A DNA stretch of 64,000 nucleotides from Osmia lignaria lignaria (GCF_051020975.1 NC_135040.1:2349501-2413500), one strand, 5' to 3'. Counted from the stretch's first letter, positions 35,041-46,395 are shown. Numbers and translations are program-made. Notes: generated by a model not told the origin, from the letters alone.

Positions 35041-35097
35041 TTTTATATAGTCGATTTACGTTGTATTTTGCGTTCTGGAATATTCTGGAGAATATTC
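35041..35097 (-). promoter_or_regulatory. Heat-shock-element cluster with a TATA box (minus strand)
   Basis: TTCTGGAATATTC at 35073-35085 is a perfect three-unit heat shock element (TTCnnGAAnnTTC), and GAATATTC at 35090-35097 adds a further GAAnnTTC pair. Reading the minus strand, TATATAAAA (35049-35041) lies 24 bp downstream of the cluster, the usual layout of insect hsp promoters. A start site would be expected near 35010-35020. HSEs are palindromic, so strand is set only by the TATA box; another TATATAAAAG occurs on the plus strand at about 35005. No heat-shock protein gene is in the window, so the target may be a non-coding or distant transcript, or the site may be fortuitous. Confidence 0.4.
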
Positions 35098-36168
35098 TAG
35101 GCACCCGAACAAGAAAAGATCGGTGGCGGATTGACCGATCGACGTTACGAAGAACGGCAGTCAGTTGCAAGCGATCGACGTAGTAGAACACGTCTTTAGC
35201 GAAACCTACTACATTTATTAGAATAACTCTTTGCAGAAGAAAAATGCAACACCGCAATTTTTCATAACATCTAAAATAAGAATACAATTATTATAAAAAA
35301 TAAAAAGGAATATCAAGAAGGTATGATGAGCTGAAACAAAAAAGCAAATATGTAGAACGAAATTGTTTATTTTATCTGAAACGATCTTGATATCAAGAAA
35401 CGTGGCAGCATAATTACAATTTGAATAAACAAAAATTCTAAATGAGAAATATCCCGAGCTCGTCTCATTTCATATCTTTAATCAACATTATACGTAACAG
35501 AAAAGTTTTAATAATCTTACCGGGCAAATCTTGGTATCGCCTTTTAATAGGCGCTAATGATATGAAAGGAGAAAAAGTTACAGCTCGAAGAGCGTACGAT
35601 CGTAAATCTTCTTAGAACGAAGAAGGACCAAAGAAGGATTCCATGAAAAGTCGAAATAAACGAGAAAATGGGAGGACTAGAAAAAATGGGGGTAGATCGA
35701 TGTACGAATACCTGGCGAATGCATCAATAGATATCAAAAATAGTTTTCCAAGAGTCGAGTACCAACCAACTCCCAACTAGATCGGTGCTATCTTCAAGAT
35801 CGATCGTACTTTCTAGCTGCTGTTGAAACTCTTTTGAAGAGCCACTTCGATCAGTATAACTTCTAACTGCTTTCAATCAAATTACCAAGATATTGTTTCT
35901 GGTGCTGGATAACTCTGAATTAGCAATCTTGCTGAACGTCTTTCAAAAATATATTGAATTCCTTGAATTTGTTGGATGGTAAATTATATCCTATTTTGTT
36001 GCCCGTAAGAAGTTTAGCGACACGAAAATTAAAAAGAAATTTGATTCAAGTGGCACTAATAATGACACCATTTCTTGTTTAGGCAATTATACGGTCCTAA
36101 GGGTAAAAATATCTCCTTAACCACTTTGACCTGAGTTTTTTCTATTCAGATTTTATTCTTTTTTCTTT
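35098..36168. other. Non-coding stretch, nothing recognised
   Basis: Moderate GC at 35100-35200, then AT-rich. A 114-codon minus ORF (34943-35287) runs through the promoter-like cluster and looks like a chance frame. No repeats recognised. Confidence 0.45.
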
Positions 36169-36203
36169 ATTGCTTAAATAAAGATCATCTCGCACGGTGC
36201 TGT
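36169..36203 (+). repeat. Left target-site duplication of the LINE insertion (35 bp)
   Basis: ATTGCTTAAATAAAGATCAT is the first part of this block. It recurs at 37973-38007 with three mismatches over 35 bp. The left copy adjoins the LINE coding remnant and the right copy adjoins an AAT-rich tail, as expected for a non-LTR retrotransposon. Confidence 0.7.
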
Positions 36204-36580
36204 CCCTTTTCGAGGGACCATCACAGAAGCTGGGTGACACTGTAATTCGCTTAGACAGGGCGTATTTGCGCATGCTCGTGGGATTGGTGACAGGACACTG
36301 GTACACGAGGAAGCACCTTGCACGCATGGGACTCACTGATGAGTCTGCATGCCCAAGGTGTGAGGAGGAGGATGAGACACCCCTCCACGTGCTTCTATGA
36401 TGCAAGGAACTTAGGGCTCAATCAATCCTGGAACAATCAATGCAGGAATCAATGTTGGGAACCCTGGAGCCCACATCGCTAAGCATTACGGTCAGTGCCG
36501 ATTATAGCAATATTGGCGCCCTGGGCAGGATTATCGTGGCGCCCATTCAGGGGCTAAAAAACGTGTCAGGGAAGATGTAG
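36204..36580 (+). pseudogene. 5'-truncated type-1 (R1/Jockey-like) LINE ORF2, C-terminal part
   Basis: The frame encodes the region after the reverse transcriptase. RMLVGLVTGHWYTRKHLARM matches the L-T-G-H-x-R-x-H-L-x-x-M-G pattern at the C-terminal end of arthropod type-1 retrotransposon ORF2 proteins. CPRCEEEDETPLHVL with a following Cys gives the C-x2-C-x7-H-x4-C zinc motif of these proteins. An in-frame TGA (36398-36400) interrupts the motif just before its last Cys. The same frame then stays open to TAG at 36578-36580 (CKELRAQSIL onward). Reverse transcriptase and endonuclease domains are absent through 5' truncation. It is non-functional. Confidence 0.75.
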
Positions 36581-37972
36581 ACATAAATACCGCAGCATAC
36601 ATAGCATATATGTAATATTACATATGAGATGTAGATAGAAAGAAGAGACAATGAGAAAATATCGGTATATTCGCATACTAGGGACACCGGGCTGCACTAC
36701 CCCCTACAGATCTAGAGCCCTGGACGATTGCCCCCCCCCCCCCCAACGCCGGCACTGATTATGGCTGAGTTGGTGACGGCGCTTCTACACTTTGCAACGG
36801 AGGCCCGGTTGCCAAGGCACAGCCAGTAAAGCCGAGTATCCACCTGTATCAAACGCCCGTATCGTATCACCGTTCCGAACCCTTTTGAATAGGCAGACGT
36901 TGCCTCGTTGCATGCCACGGCGTGCTACAGCTCGGACAATATTTCTTCGTTTCCTGAAAGAAACTCCTATAGGCGAGAAGTTTCGATTTGCTGCATGCTG
37001 TTTCTTTATTGTAATTGTCCTAACCATATCATGTTTGGTATCATTTTAATCAGAAAAACGTCACAAATATCTTGGTAAAAGTTTTATAAGAAAAAAATGA
37101 AAAATAACAAAGTTCAGTCATTGCATTAGTATTATCTCACTGATATATCCGATTCCAGATCATATTATCTCGAGCCTCAAGTGTCATGTTTCCACTTGAC
37201 ATAGCATTTCGGGCCTTCGCCTGGGTATGTTGTTTTTACGTTTCAAGTGGTCTCCGAACCTATCCTTTGAACAGCAAGAAACCGACAATTTTCGGATCGG
37301 CCCGTTCCTTCACCTCCGTATCACAGCCTAATAGAACTTTCGATATTCGGCAACGGAAAAATCTCTGGATAATTAACATTGTCCTTTTTCAATAATCACA
37401 GAGGTTCTTATTAACATTGCTCTTTTATGTACAGCGTATCACCGAAGATAACTGATCTGTTTAAATATATTTAGACGATAAAATTTGTCTAAATTAAATT
37501 AGATTAAGTTCATAAATAATTTCATCGATTTTGAAATGAATCCAATAATACTGCAAGATTTCAAATAAATTGAAACCCAAGTGACGGCATGAAACGCTAT
37601 GTCAAGTGCAAACGCATAAACCTTTCCTTCGATACAACGGCAAAGAATCGACAAATTTTTCGGATGGGTCCGTTGCCTCCGTTCCTTTGGAACGGCACGC
37701 AGCAAAACGAAACTCCTCGCCTGTAGTGGCCCAGTCCTATTGCCGAACCGTTTCTATCAAGAAACGAAGAAATATTGTCCGAGCCGTAGCACGCCGTGGC
37801 ATGCAACGTGGCAACGTCTGCCTATTCGAAAGGGTTCGGAACGGTGATACGATACGGGCGTTTGATACAGGTGGATACTCGGCTTAAGGAGGCTCCCTCA
37901 CGGCCCGGGTACTATGGTCCCTAGAGATTGAGTGCCCGGCTAGCCTCAGATCCAACAATAATAATAATAATT
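36581..37972 (+). mobile_element. LINE 3' region with AAT tail, interrupted by a palindromic element
   Basis: Between the ORF2 stop and the right target duplication lie about 1.4 kb. The segments 36581-36830 and 37884-37972 look like LINE 3' untranslated sequence, and the latter ends in AACAATAATAATAATAAT, a simple tail typical of several LINE clades. The middle 1.05 kb is a separate palindromic element. A 14-C run occupies 36731-36744. Confidence 0.55.
36831..37883. mobile_element. 1.05-kb palindromic element inside the LINE
   Basis: The left end GCCGAGTATCCACCTGTATC (36831) is mirrored by the right end finishing GGATACTCGGC at 37883. Arms pair over about 130 bp with high identity and then, with gaps, to about 180 bp. 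Flanks are TAAA on the left and TTAA on the right, so a TTAA target is possible. Further inverted similarity inside (CACTTGACATAGCATTTC near 37193 against the region at 37585-37610) shows a nested palindrome. Both arms keep an open frame reading RRNIVRAVARRGMQRGNVCL, probably by chance. Confidence 0.65.
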
Positions 37973-38007
37973 ATTGCTTAAATAAAGATCATCTTGCATA
38001 GTGCTGT
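37973..38007 (+). repeat. Right target-site duplication of the LINE insertion (35 bp)
   Basis: Near-identical to 36169-36203, differing at three positions. It follows the AAT tail directly. Confidence 0.7.
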
Positions 38008-38019
38008 ATTCTTTATTTA

Positions 38020-38470
38020 TTGGCTAAGTAGGTGGGGGCCAAGAGGTAGCTGGCCCCCTAATCATTTGTACTGGTCCCTCTCCGAAAATAAAAAATAGAC
38101 CTTCATCATTCTAAAATTTTAAGATTCCCAATTCTAGAATTAAAAAATTGAAAAATTTTGGATTTCGTACATTACAAAACTCCAATTCTCTAAAGCTCAG
38201 AATTCCAAAATCCTAAAATTTCCATAATTTCAACCCTCTAAGATTCTAAAGTACTAAAATTTCCAAATATTTGAATTCCAAAATTCAAAAATTTTAAGAT
38301 TCGAATATTCGAAAATTTCCAAATATCAGAATTTCAGAATTTTAATACTACCAAATTCCAAAGTTCTTAAATTCTAATATTCCAATATTCTAAAATTCCA
38401 GAATTCCAAAATGTCAATATTTTAATTGTCTCCTAGTCCTCCCCTCCACTTAAGAAATCCTAGTCATCCT
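38020..38470. repeat. AT-decamer array (AAAATTCCAA-like) with GC-rich shoulders
   Basis: From about 38095 to 38425 the sequence is a degenerate array of about 10-11-bp units such as AATTCCAAAA, AATTTCCAAA and AGATTCTAAA. It is bordered by GGTGGGGGCCAAGAGG on the left and CCTAGTCCTCCCCTCC on the right. Similar arrays with similar shoulders lie at 54605-54730, 55485-55715 and 62510-62950. I infer one dispersed repeat family containing an expandable AT core. Confidence 0.6.
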
Positions 38471-39731
38471 AATGCACCCAAGACTGTCTTATTAGTGAAA
38501 CAGCGAATGATTTCGTTATTAGTGTCACATTTCTGCAAAGTTTCAAACTTTCTCGAATTTTCGAGTAGTTTACTACTTTTGTCAGTATAAGGTTATTTCA
38601 GTGTCCTGAATTAAATTATGAACCAAGCGAAACGAAGTAATAAGTTCATAATTAATTAAACCGCGCACTGTAAAAGATTTAATCAAATGTGAATGCATTT
38701 TAGACATTTTCATTAGTCACTTGCGCTATGTCACTCGTTGATGAAAATTTTGAAGAGCTTCTTTGAAGTTTAATCACGTAAAATTGTGTACGTATTCATA
38801 ATGTCAATGGTTGATATTATAGGTATTTCAAACTTTCATAGGTCTCCATAAAAGTATAATTGGAATTAATTATGTGTCCCTTTTGGTTTCAAAGACTTGA
38901 ACCGTTTGCAATGTTTAATAAAACACTAGAATTTTTCCTACATGAATGATTTATTGTTTATTAGGAAAATTGGCTGATCATGATTTTTAATAAACTTTTG
39001 CATGGTGGAAGAATTTTTTTTATAATTATATAAAATGATTGATAGGAAAATTTTTGTCTAATTTAGAAACATATTTAAAATAAAATTTTTTAATATTACA
39101 AATTAACAATTTGCAAAGATTTCTATAATTTTATTAATGGTGAAATGTGCAGTTAATTTATTATGTTTGGAACACAATGCAATGAAGGCTGAATAAAATA
39201 AGCATAATAATATCAAGCATAAACAAAATAATTTGTTTATGAAATTTTATTTGTAATTAAAAGCGTTTTAGGTGTACTTGAAAATTTCCATTGCATTGTA
39301 TTTTGAATATGAACATCATAACATACCAGATATTTCAGGGAAAGGACTAAAAATCGGAGAAATCCTGAAACTTATAATTTTTTAAAATTTCCTGGTATGT
39401 CTAGTAAAATTGTAAATATTTGGACGATTTCAACAATCTATACTACAAAAATCATCGCAGCGTGGAATAAAATCAATACAAAAGTGATAAGAACTGTACA
39501 GGCTTCAGCAGTTCGAGGATTGCACTGCTGCATCGATGCAAACTGACACCATTTCTATCACAGATCGTTGAAATCATTTAAATATCCGTTATTCCATGAA
39601 ATGGAAACAAAAATGTAACGTATCGTTTAAAAAATTCTAGAAAATTTCGACATTTTTGGAAATTCTCTACCTATAGAAAAAAAGTTATTGTGGACATGTT
39701 AATGTTCAATAAATACAGTTTTTCGTATATA
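38471..39731. other. AT-rich stretch, nothing recognised
   Basis: No ORF over 60 codons and no TIRs or arrays recognised. Confidence 0.5.
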
Positions 39732-39992
39732 CAGTATCGAACAAATTAAGCTTGCCTTAAAAAAATGGCGTTATAAAGGAAGTAGGAATTCTCAAAATCT
39801 CAATTTTAAGTAATTATTATTACTTAAGTAATAAAAGGTACTCTTATCTCTCGACGAGGGATTTTTTTCTCCGGCAACCCTGCTGGAAACCCCGGAATGC
39901 CGCAATCCAAGAGCCCACGAAGGCATATGAGGGAGGTCGAGAACTCGGAAATTCGGGGAAGCTCACAGGGGAAACTACCATGCTCGATGCTG
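39732..39992. mobile_element. CAGTATCGAGCA-family element, 261-bp copy with both ends
   Basis: The left end CAGTATCGAACAAATTAAGC and the right end, read inverted, CAGCATCGAGCATGGTAG are both bordered by TA (39730-39731 and 39993-39994). This copy defines the family termini and its Tc1/mariner-like TA duplication. Next to the left end is the usual AAAAATGGCGTTATAAAGG; next to the right end TTTCCCCTGTG, read inverted. The middle of the family consensus is deleted. Confidence 0.75.
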
Positions 39993-41808
39993 TACATATT
40001 TTTCTAAATATAACAATGATAATTAAAGTTTAAATTATTGGAGCACTTTGTACAAGGATCTATTAACATGCAAAAGCTCGTCAAGATTCAACTCAGTCAA
40101 TTAGTAGTTGCTAAAGGTATAAGAATTAGGAAAGTTTTGTTGTTATGCTCGATAATGATCTCCTAACATTCTCAATTTTGCTGATAAAGCAAAACTCCTA
40201 AGTTTGCTGATAAAGCAAAACAGCCCCTTAGCGGAAATCTATGATTCTTTTTCTCTGGATAATGTATTAGAAGATGTCGAAACTGAACTGAACACAGAAT
40301 TGAAAGAGAATTAAATGGACACAGCATCATTATATAGATGCTACAAAAAATTTATATTGGATCCTACAACAGAGAGGAAAAAGTGCTCACTCAAAAGGTA
40401 AAATAAAAATAAAGGTGGACACTTTTGTTCGAAAAATAAAATGATAAAATAAAGAAAATGATAAAAGATCCTAATTAATGCAAAGTGATGAATATATTGA
40501 TGAGAAACTGATTTTGATTTCTAAGATCCTGTTTAAGGTAATTTTTTTTATTAATATTTCATCAGTAATAGAATATTTTAAACAAAAGATTTTGCAATTA
40601 TTATTACCGTGAAATCATTTGTAATACTGATATAATAGTTATAATGATAGCAATAATCATTTTTCAAAAGTTTTGTGATCATTTGGCCATTCCACATCCA
40701 CACGAAGTAAAAATGTAAATATGTTAATAAATGCAGCTTGTTCTGTATAACTTTTTATACAAACTGATTAACACTAATATAAAAAACCAAAACTTGGTCA
40801 GAATTGTACAAAATATATCATATATCATTATTTATACGTGAATGATGAGAACTTTTGGATTTTTTTATTTTTAATGTTATTTTTGATTGCAAGAGATGCA
40901 AGCTCTATCTCTAGATAATTTTGTAATTTCTTTTAAGCTCACGTAAAAAATGAGCCTTTTAAAACTTGGAGCATTAGCGCACATACTCGGAATGACAAAG
41001 TATGAATTAACTCTAAGCCGTATGAAGGACTTAAGAATAATCTCTTTCAGAGACTATTAAATTATTAAGATACTAAGTAATATAACTAAGCTCCAAACCG
41101 TTATTAAAATTAAGTACCTTCAACTGTGCATTTCGCACAGCTTAAGCGGAATAGATATTGAATATTTTTCAAGTGTTATATAATTTATTCCATCAGTTGC
41201 TTTAGATCAGTTTATTTACCATCTCTTACAAACTGGGGTAGTTCTTTAAAAGGTTCCATTAACCAAGATTTACTTGTAATGCGTTTATTTACCACTTGCA
41301 CTACTCGCACCCACAAAGTGAAACGTTTTAAGCGTCGTTGAAATAGAGTTCATTCAGAATTCGTTAAAAGTACCATCCCTTGGTTGCGAGTGGAAAAGTA
41401 GGAGAAAATTATTTACTCAACTGCCTCGCAGCGTTTTCCGCGACACCCTTCATAATACCTACCACCACTTTTCGTGAAAGTAATTAAATTTAACAGGATT
41501 CAAAATCAACGTCTTTTGTGTTGAATTCTAATGTACCAACTATTGAGTTTCTATAATAGTGTAGGAATACATTTTCATTCTTTTTTATTTAATTTTCAAG
41601 GCTGCGTTAATCTTATTTTGTCATTAAGCAAATTAAATTAAATTAAATTAAATATGCCAATATTTTGAAAAAACTTTAGGATAATTCTGGTTAAGTTAAT
41701 ATTGTTTAATTTGATTGACACAGAAATGTGTGTATTAAATTCTTTTTCCTTTTTTTATTATAGTTTATTTGTAGATTTAAATATAATTATACCATTGTTT
41801 CACTAATG
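39993..41808. other. AT-rich stretch, nothing recognised
   Basis: A short direct repeat, CTGATAAAGCAAAAC, occurs twice at about 40180-40220. A short AAATT pentamer run lies at about 41630-41650. No genes or TIRs recognised. Confidence 0.5.
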
Positions 41809-41810
41809 TA

Positions 41811-42419
41811 CAGGGTGTAAAAAAATTAAATGTCACGACCTATATGGGGTGATTCTACACCTCTGGATCGGTGGAGATCTGTCAAAGAAAGCGACCGCAA
41901 AATTGACCTTGACCCCTAATTTCAAGGTTAAACTTTTTTATTGGCTTATCGTATAGTGCTCATCGAGGGGATAAAAAGTCTGAAAGGAACCATGTGCCGG
42001 AAATCAACCCTTCTCCTAGAAAAAAGCCGTCAAAGTTTCCATATACCATAATGCATTAAACGTTGAGTCGCCCGGTACCCCTCTGCAGTGATCTTGGCGC
42101 GGCAGTCTCGCGTATCGCTCGAGTTTCATGCTATAGGACAATTCTTAAATTTCAATCACAATGCCAGCATATAGGAAGGGTAAATTCTAAGAGAGCATAT
42201 TTAAAAAGACAAAATAACGACTGCGTGTAAAAGAAAATAAGAATGAATTTAATTCACTGAAGTTTTGCACTTCGAATATAAACGCAAGATAAATGTTTAG
42301 TTTTATCATTTCACAGTTCGTTAACACATCGCAGTTATTTTCTTTTATTTTCTTTTATTTTCGAGGTAGGTGTAGAATCACCCTATATAGGTCGTGACAT
42401 TTAATTTTTTTACACCCTG
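41811..42419. mobile_element. 609-bp Tc1/mariner-type non-autonomous element flanked by TA
   Basis: Both ends start CAGGGTGTAAAAAAATTAAA and match for 52 bp with one mismatch. TA flanks both ends (41809-41810 and 42420-42421). The near-identity of the TIRs suggests a fairly recent insertion. The interior contains no transposase. Two to three copies of TTTTATTTTC lie at about 42335-42362, just inside the right end. Confidence 0.9.
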
Positions 42420-42421
42420 TA

Positions 42422-44140
42422 CAAAGAAAAATTCAAAACTATAATAAAATTTTATGGCTTCTTAACGAAATATGGGATAATAAGAAGAGACTATTAAAAT
42501 GATCGTATTAATTTTGTAACGTCCTGTTACAATGGCAAAGTTTTGTCAGGAACAAGAAAAGCACCATAACGAACCACGTGTAATTGAGCGATCTTACCGA
42601 ATGATGATTCGAATACAATGAAATACTGCAGTAATTACTTGCTTGTGCCCTTCTGGCGATGGCTCGTCTCCTCGTTTCTAATTTGGAGTTCCTTTGCCCT
42701 TTGGGAAGACAAAAAGTAGTCTTTGTGTATGTGTATATGTTTGTACAAATGGGGTACCTTATTTGAATATAGGAAAATATCTCTTCTGCTACTCCTTAGA
42801 TATTTAAACATCAAACTGCAAATTTAAATCTGACGTTAGAATAGAAATAAAAATAATTCTTTTCATTTTTAATTTAATAATTTTAATGCTACTCGAGTTT
42901 GAATATTTGGAATGAATATTTATTTCAATATAGCTAATTTATAAAATTTTATAGAATTTTATTTCTGCATAAATTTGTTTATAAACACTTTTTCTTAAAA
43001 TTCAACATTTTTAAAAAAATTCCTTAAAAATTTATTTTATCGTTTACCCACAGAGATTGCAAAAAGCTTGCAATTTATTTAACCTAAAATGAATCTTAAA
43101 ACATAAATTGTTGAAAACTAAATATAAAATATTTAAATTAAAACTAAACTGAATATAAATGATAAATCTGTGTATATTTGCTACTATATAAAAATTTTGT
43201 ACATGAAATTCCAACACAAAAATATAAAAAATGAATAATACCTAGTTCATATAAAGTTAATGAAATACGATATTGTTCGCCAAAATATTCAACGATGAAT
43301 AAATGTAGCAACGTGATTGTGAATATATTTCAATTTTCAGCAACCTGTCTTACAGAGTTGCCGTGAATCACGAGTACTAAGGATTCTTAAAGCTTCTCAC
43401 GTAATGAGAGTCTCCAGGATATAAGGAACGAAACGCTTCTAGCTTCGAAATTCATTAACGGAACCTACTCCTTGCTTTACAGTCTCTACCTTTTTCTCTC
43501 CTCCTCTCTCCTTCACCCTTCATCCCTTATCTCGTTAGCCACCCTCCCTGACGGTTGCTATGTGCGAACCATCGCACTTGCGGTACCGGGATAATAGTAT
43601 TTTTATAGATTTACTTGTTTCCCACCCGTTAAGTGGACGCAGCGATCGAGAGCACGCTAATTACTTTCCCGAATAATCCGGGGAGAAGGAGGTTTCCTTT
43701 TTTGCTTTTATATCGGGGAAAATAATCCGAGCTTTCCTCGGTGTGTATCGATTAAACGTGAGCCATGGTTAGACTTTAATTCTATAATAATATCTCCTCG
43801 TTGTGTAAAAAATCAGGGAATTGCTACGTATTGAAGAGGCACGTACAATAACTACCTCTCGGAAGTTTTAAAAAAGAAATGTTAACCAGCTGTCCTCGTT
43901 TCCTATTTTAGTAGAACTTGGAAATAATGTAGCACTCGAGCAGATGTTTCGAGTTCGTATCTAAGGAAATAACCCTTGAGATTCTTAAAAAATTGTTTCA
44001 TCTTCTTTTCAGTCTTATGTGAATAGCAGAACTTACTGTATGGTTTGTCATACATTGAAATTTAAAGATATCAAGTGATAAAAAAATATAAGAATTCCAT
44101 CTACAATAAAATTAATGTTGATAATTTAAATTCAATATTA
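42422..44140. other. Non-coding stretch with a GC-richer island at 43360-43800
   Basis: The island includes a CT-rich tract (43480-43530). No ORFs or repeats are recognisable. Confidence 0.45.
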
Positions 44141-44143
44141 GGA

Positions 44144-44760
44144 GTGAACGGGTGGCTGAAAATTCGAGGACGCAAGCTTCGGGTCGAATCAAGAGATAAC
44201 CGGGTCGGATCAGGTAATAATAATTGTGTCGAATCGAATAATGGCTGTGTCGAATCGGATAATGAGTGGGTCGGATCAGGTAATGATCGGGTAATGACTG
44301 GGTCGGATCGGGTAATGATCGGGTAATGACTGGGTCGGATCGGATAATGATCGTGTCGGATCGGGTAATGATCGGGTCGGATTGGATAATGATCGGGTAT
44401 GACTGAGTCGGATCGGGTAATGACTGGGTCGAATCGGGTAATGACCGGGTAATGACTGGATCGGATCAGGTAATGATCGTGTCGAGTCGGTTCTTCCAGC
44501 ACATAAAATTCGGGTACCCGTTACTTCCGAACTCAAACTCGCTCGATACTCGAAACTCAATTTGGGAACCGACATCGCATTCCGGATATGATTTCTTAAA
44601 CTTACCTTAAATTTTTAAGTTTGAATGCGTTTTTATATGTTATTGTATAGAATAGGATATAATTGAGTTTCCGGTATCGAATCGAATCAAACCGGGTCTC
44701 GAGATAATATTCAGGTCCCGAAATTACGGGTACCCTAACAAATTCATGTGCTAATTAAAC
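44144..44760 (+). mobile_element. CGGGTACCCG-family element with an expanded internal minisatellite
   Basis: It begins ATTAGGAGTGAACGGGTGGC and ends near ATTACGGGTACCCTAACAAA. It contains TTCGGGTACCCGTTAC near 44510. Between lies the array at 44205-44490. ORFs of 83-133 codons on both strands (44075-44575) are translations of the array. No transposase. Confidence 0.6.
44205..44490 (+). repeat. GGGTCGGATC / GGGTAATGAT minisatellite
   Basis: About fourteen alternating units of GGGTCGGATC and GGGTAATGAT (or GGGTAATGAC) give a higher-order period of about 20-21 bp with few substitutions, including GTGTCGAATC and ATGACTGGGT variants. The homogeneous centre suggests recent expansion inside the transposon. 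Confidence 0.8.
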
Positions 44761-45541
44761 TTCCATGGTTCCGCCCTAATAAACCGAAATAAATGCGATC
44801 GCTCTATGTCATAACGCGCAACAGTGTACAATATATGACATCTAATAAAGAGACACACATATATAGAATTCCTCGCACAATATCCGGCAGCAAATTACAA
44901 CCAGTTCAAACATTTCCACCCCATCAACGAGTAAATAAACCGTTACCATTATTTAAGGAGCAAATATGTTAGCAAAGGAACTGGTTACATCATAAAAGAA
45001 GAATCTTCTTCCCCTGTGAATCTCATTTATGTATCGAAAGCAATACGCAGAACATTTTCGCAGACTCCATTTATTTATTAACGAAGGCTCCTTTCTAAAG
45101 TGGAGCTATAATAAAAAGTTTCTTTGCCCTCTACTTTTCGAGCCAAGCCATCCTTTTCTCTAGCCGTTTGTCGTTTCCTCGGAGAGTCCTTGCGAGTGAT
45201 CTTTCAACGCTGCATTTATCATTGGGCAAAGAAAAGAGGAAAGGAAATCCGGCCATTGCAAACAAACAAAGAACGATCGTAATTTAGTTGAAAGCTAGAT
45301 TTTCTACTGAGAAATGCGATATGAATCTAATTGTTCCTTCATTGTTAAATGAAGGCTTAGTTGAGAATACTAAATATAATGAATACTTTAATGATTTTCT
45401 TTATTCTTTATTTTGATATTTTTTATTTTTGCAATTTTGATACGTGAAATGTTGTAGGGGTGACTAATAACCGGTACCATAAGTTAGATATACTCAAAGA
45501 ATTGTAGCAGGGTCAATAGTGGCCCAAACCTATGAAATGTG
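44761..45541. other. Non-coding stretch, nothing recognised
   Basis: AT-rich with a slightly GC-richer part near 45130-45260. No ORF or repeat recognised. Confidence 0.5.
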
Positions 45542-45564
45542 TACAGTACCAAGCATGGTAAGCT

Positions 45565-46020
45565 TCCCTAGGGAAAATAACGATACCCTGAGCTCGCCCC
45601 CTCCCCTTGGCTTTTTCAAGGAAAATGACGATGCCCCGGGCTTCCCCGTTCCTAGGATTCCTCAAGACAAATGGCAATACCGTGCCCTTCACCTAGTTTG
45701 CCTAGGGAAAATGACGATGCCCCGGGTTTACCCCCTCCCTAGGCTTCTCAAAGGAAAATTATTATTCCCTGAGCTCTTCTCCTAGTCTAAACTTCCTCAG
45801 GGAAAGTGACGATGTCCTGGGCTCTCCCTTCCCTAAACTTTCTTAAGGAAAACTGAAAATGGCAATACCCTGGGCTCACACCCTCCACCCCAAAATTTCT
45901 CCAGGAAAAATAGCGATGTCTTGGGTTCCTTTTCCTTAAAAATGTCTTTAGAACAAATACGGATACCCGGGGCTCATTTTCTTCCCTAGGCTTCTCCAGG
46001 GAAAATGGCGTTGCCTCCCC
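45565..46020 (+). repeat. Ten-unit minisatellite, about 47 bp per unit
   Basis: Units are anchored by a GGAAAATGACGATGCC-like core at about 45573, 45621, 45667, 45707, 45754, 45802, 45855, 45905, 45951 and 46001, a spacing of 40-53 bp. Each core is followed by a C-rich spacer and a TTCCTAGGCTTCTC-like stretch. The unit derives from the terminal segment of the host transposon. The array ends in a C run and CT repeats near 46016-46040. Confidence 0.8.
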
Positions 46021-46395
46021 CCCCCCCCACCTCTCTCTCTCAGACTTCCCTAATTCTCAGCTTTCGAGCATTCCCGAATTTACGGTTCTCCCCGTAAGTT
46101 ACCCAGGGTTTTCGGATTCTCGACTCACCCCATAGACTTCCATGGGTTTCCGGATTCTCGGCCTTCCTCATAGGTTTCTCCTTCTCCGCGCTCCTTTCCC
46201 TCCACACGTATCGCCCGGAAGAGAGTGACAAGTAACAGAAAATGCTCCTATGTATATTTATAGATCTCTGTCCTCCCGCCACTTGCCTATAACAAAATTT
46301 CAATTTAAATTTGTGTTATCAATCATATTTCTTAATTATACACTTAGTTTAGTAATTAAAAATTATATCATTTTATTTATAAATCACTTTTATAA

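Noticed and set aside
34943..35287. 114-codon minus-strand ORF
   Set aside because: It runs across the heat-shock-element/TATA cluster and reads like chance translation of AT-rich DNA.
44101..44575. 133- and 99-codon repetitive proteins (DHYPIRPSHYP-type repeats)
   Set aside because: These are translations of the GGGTCGGATC/GGGTAATGAT minisatellite inside a transposon; no gene context.
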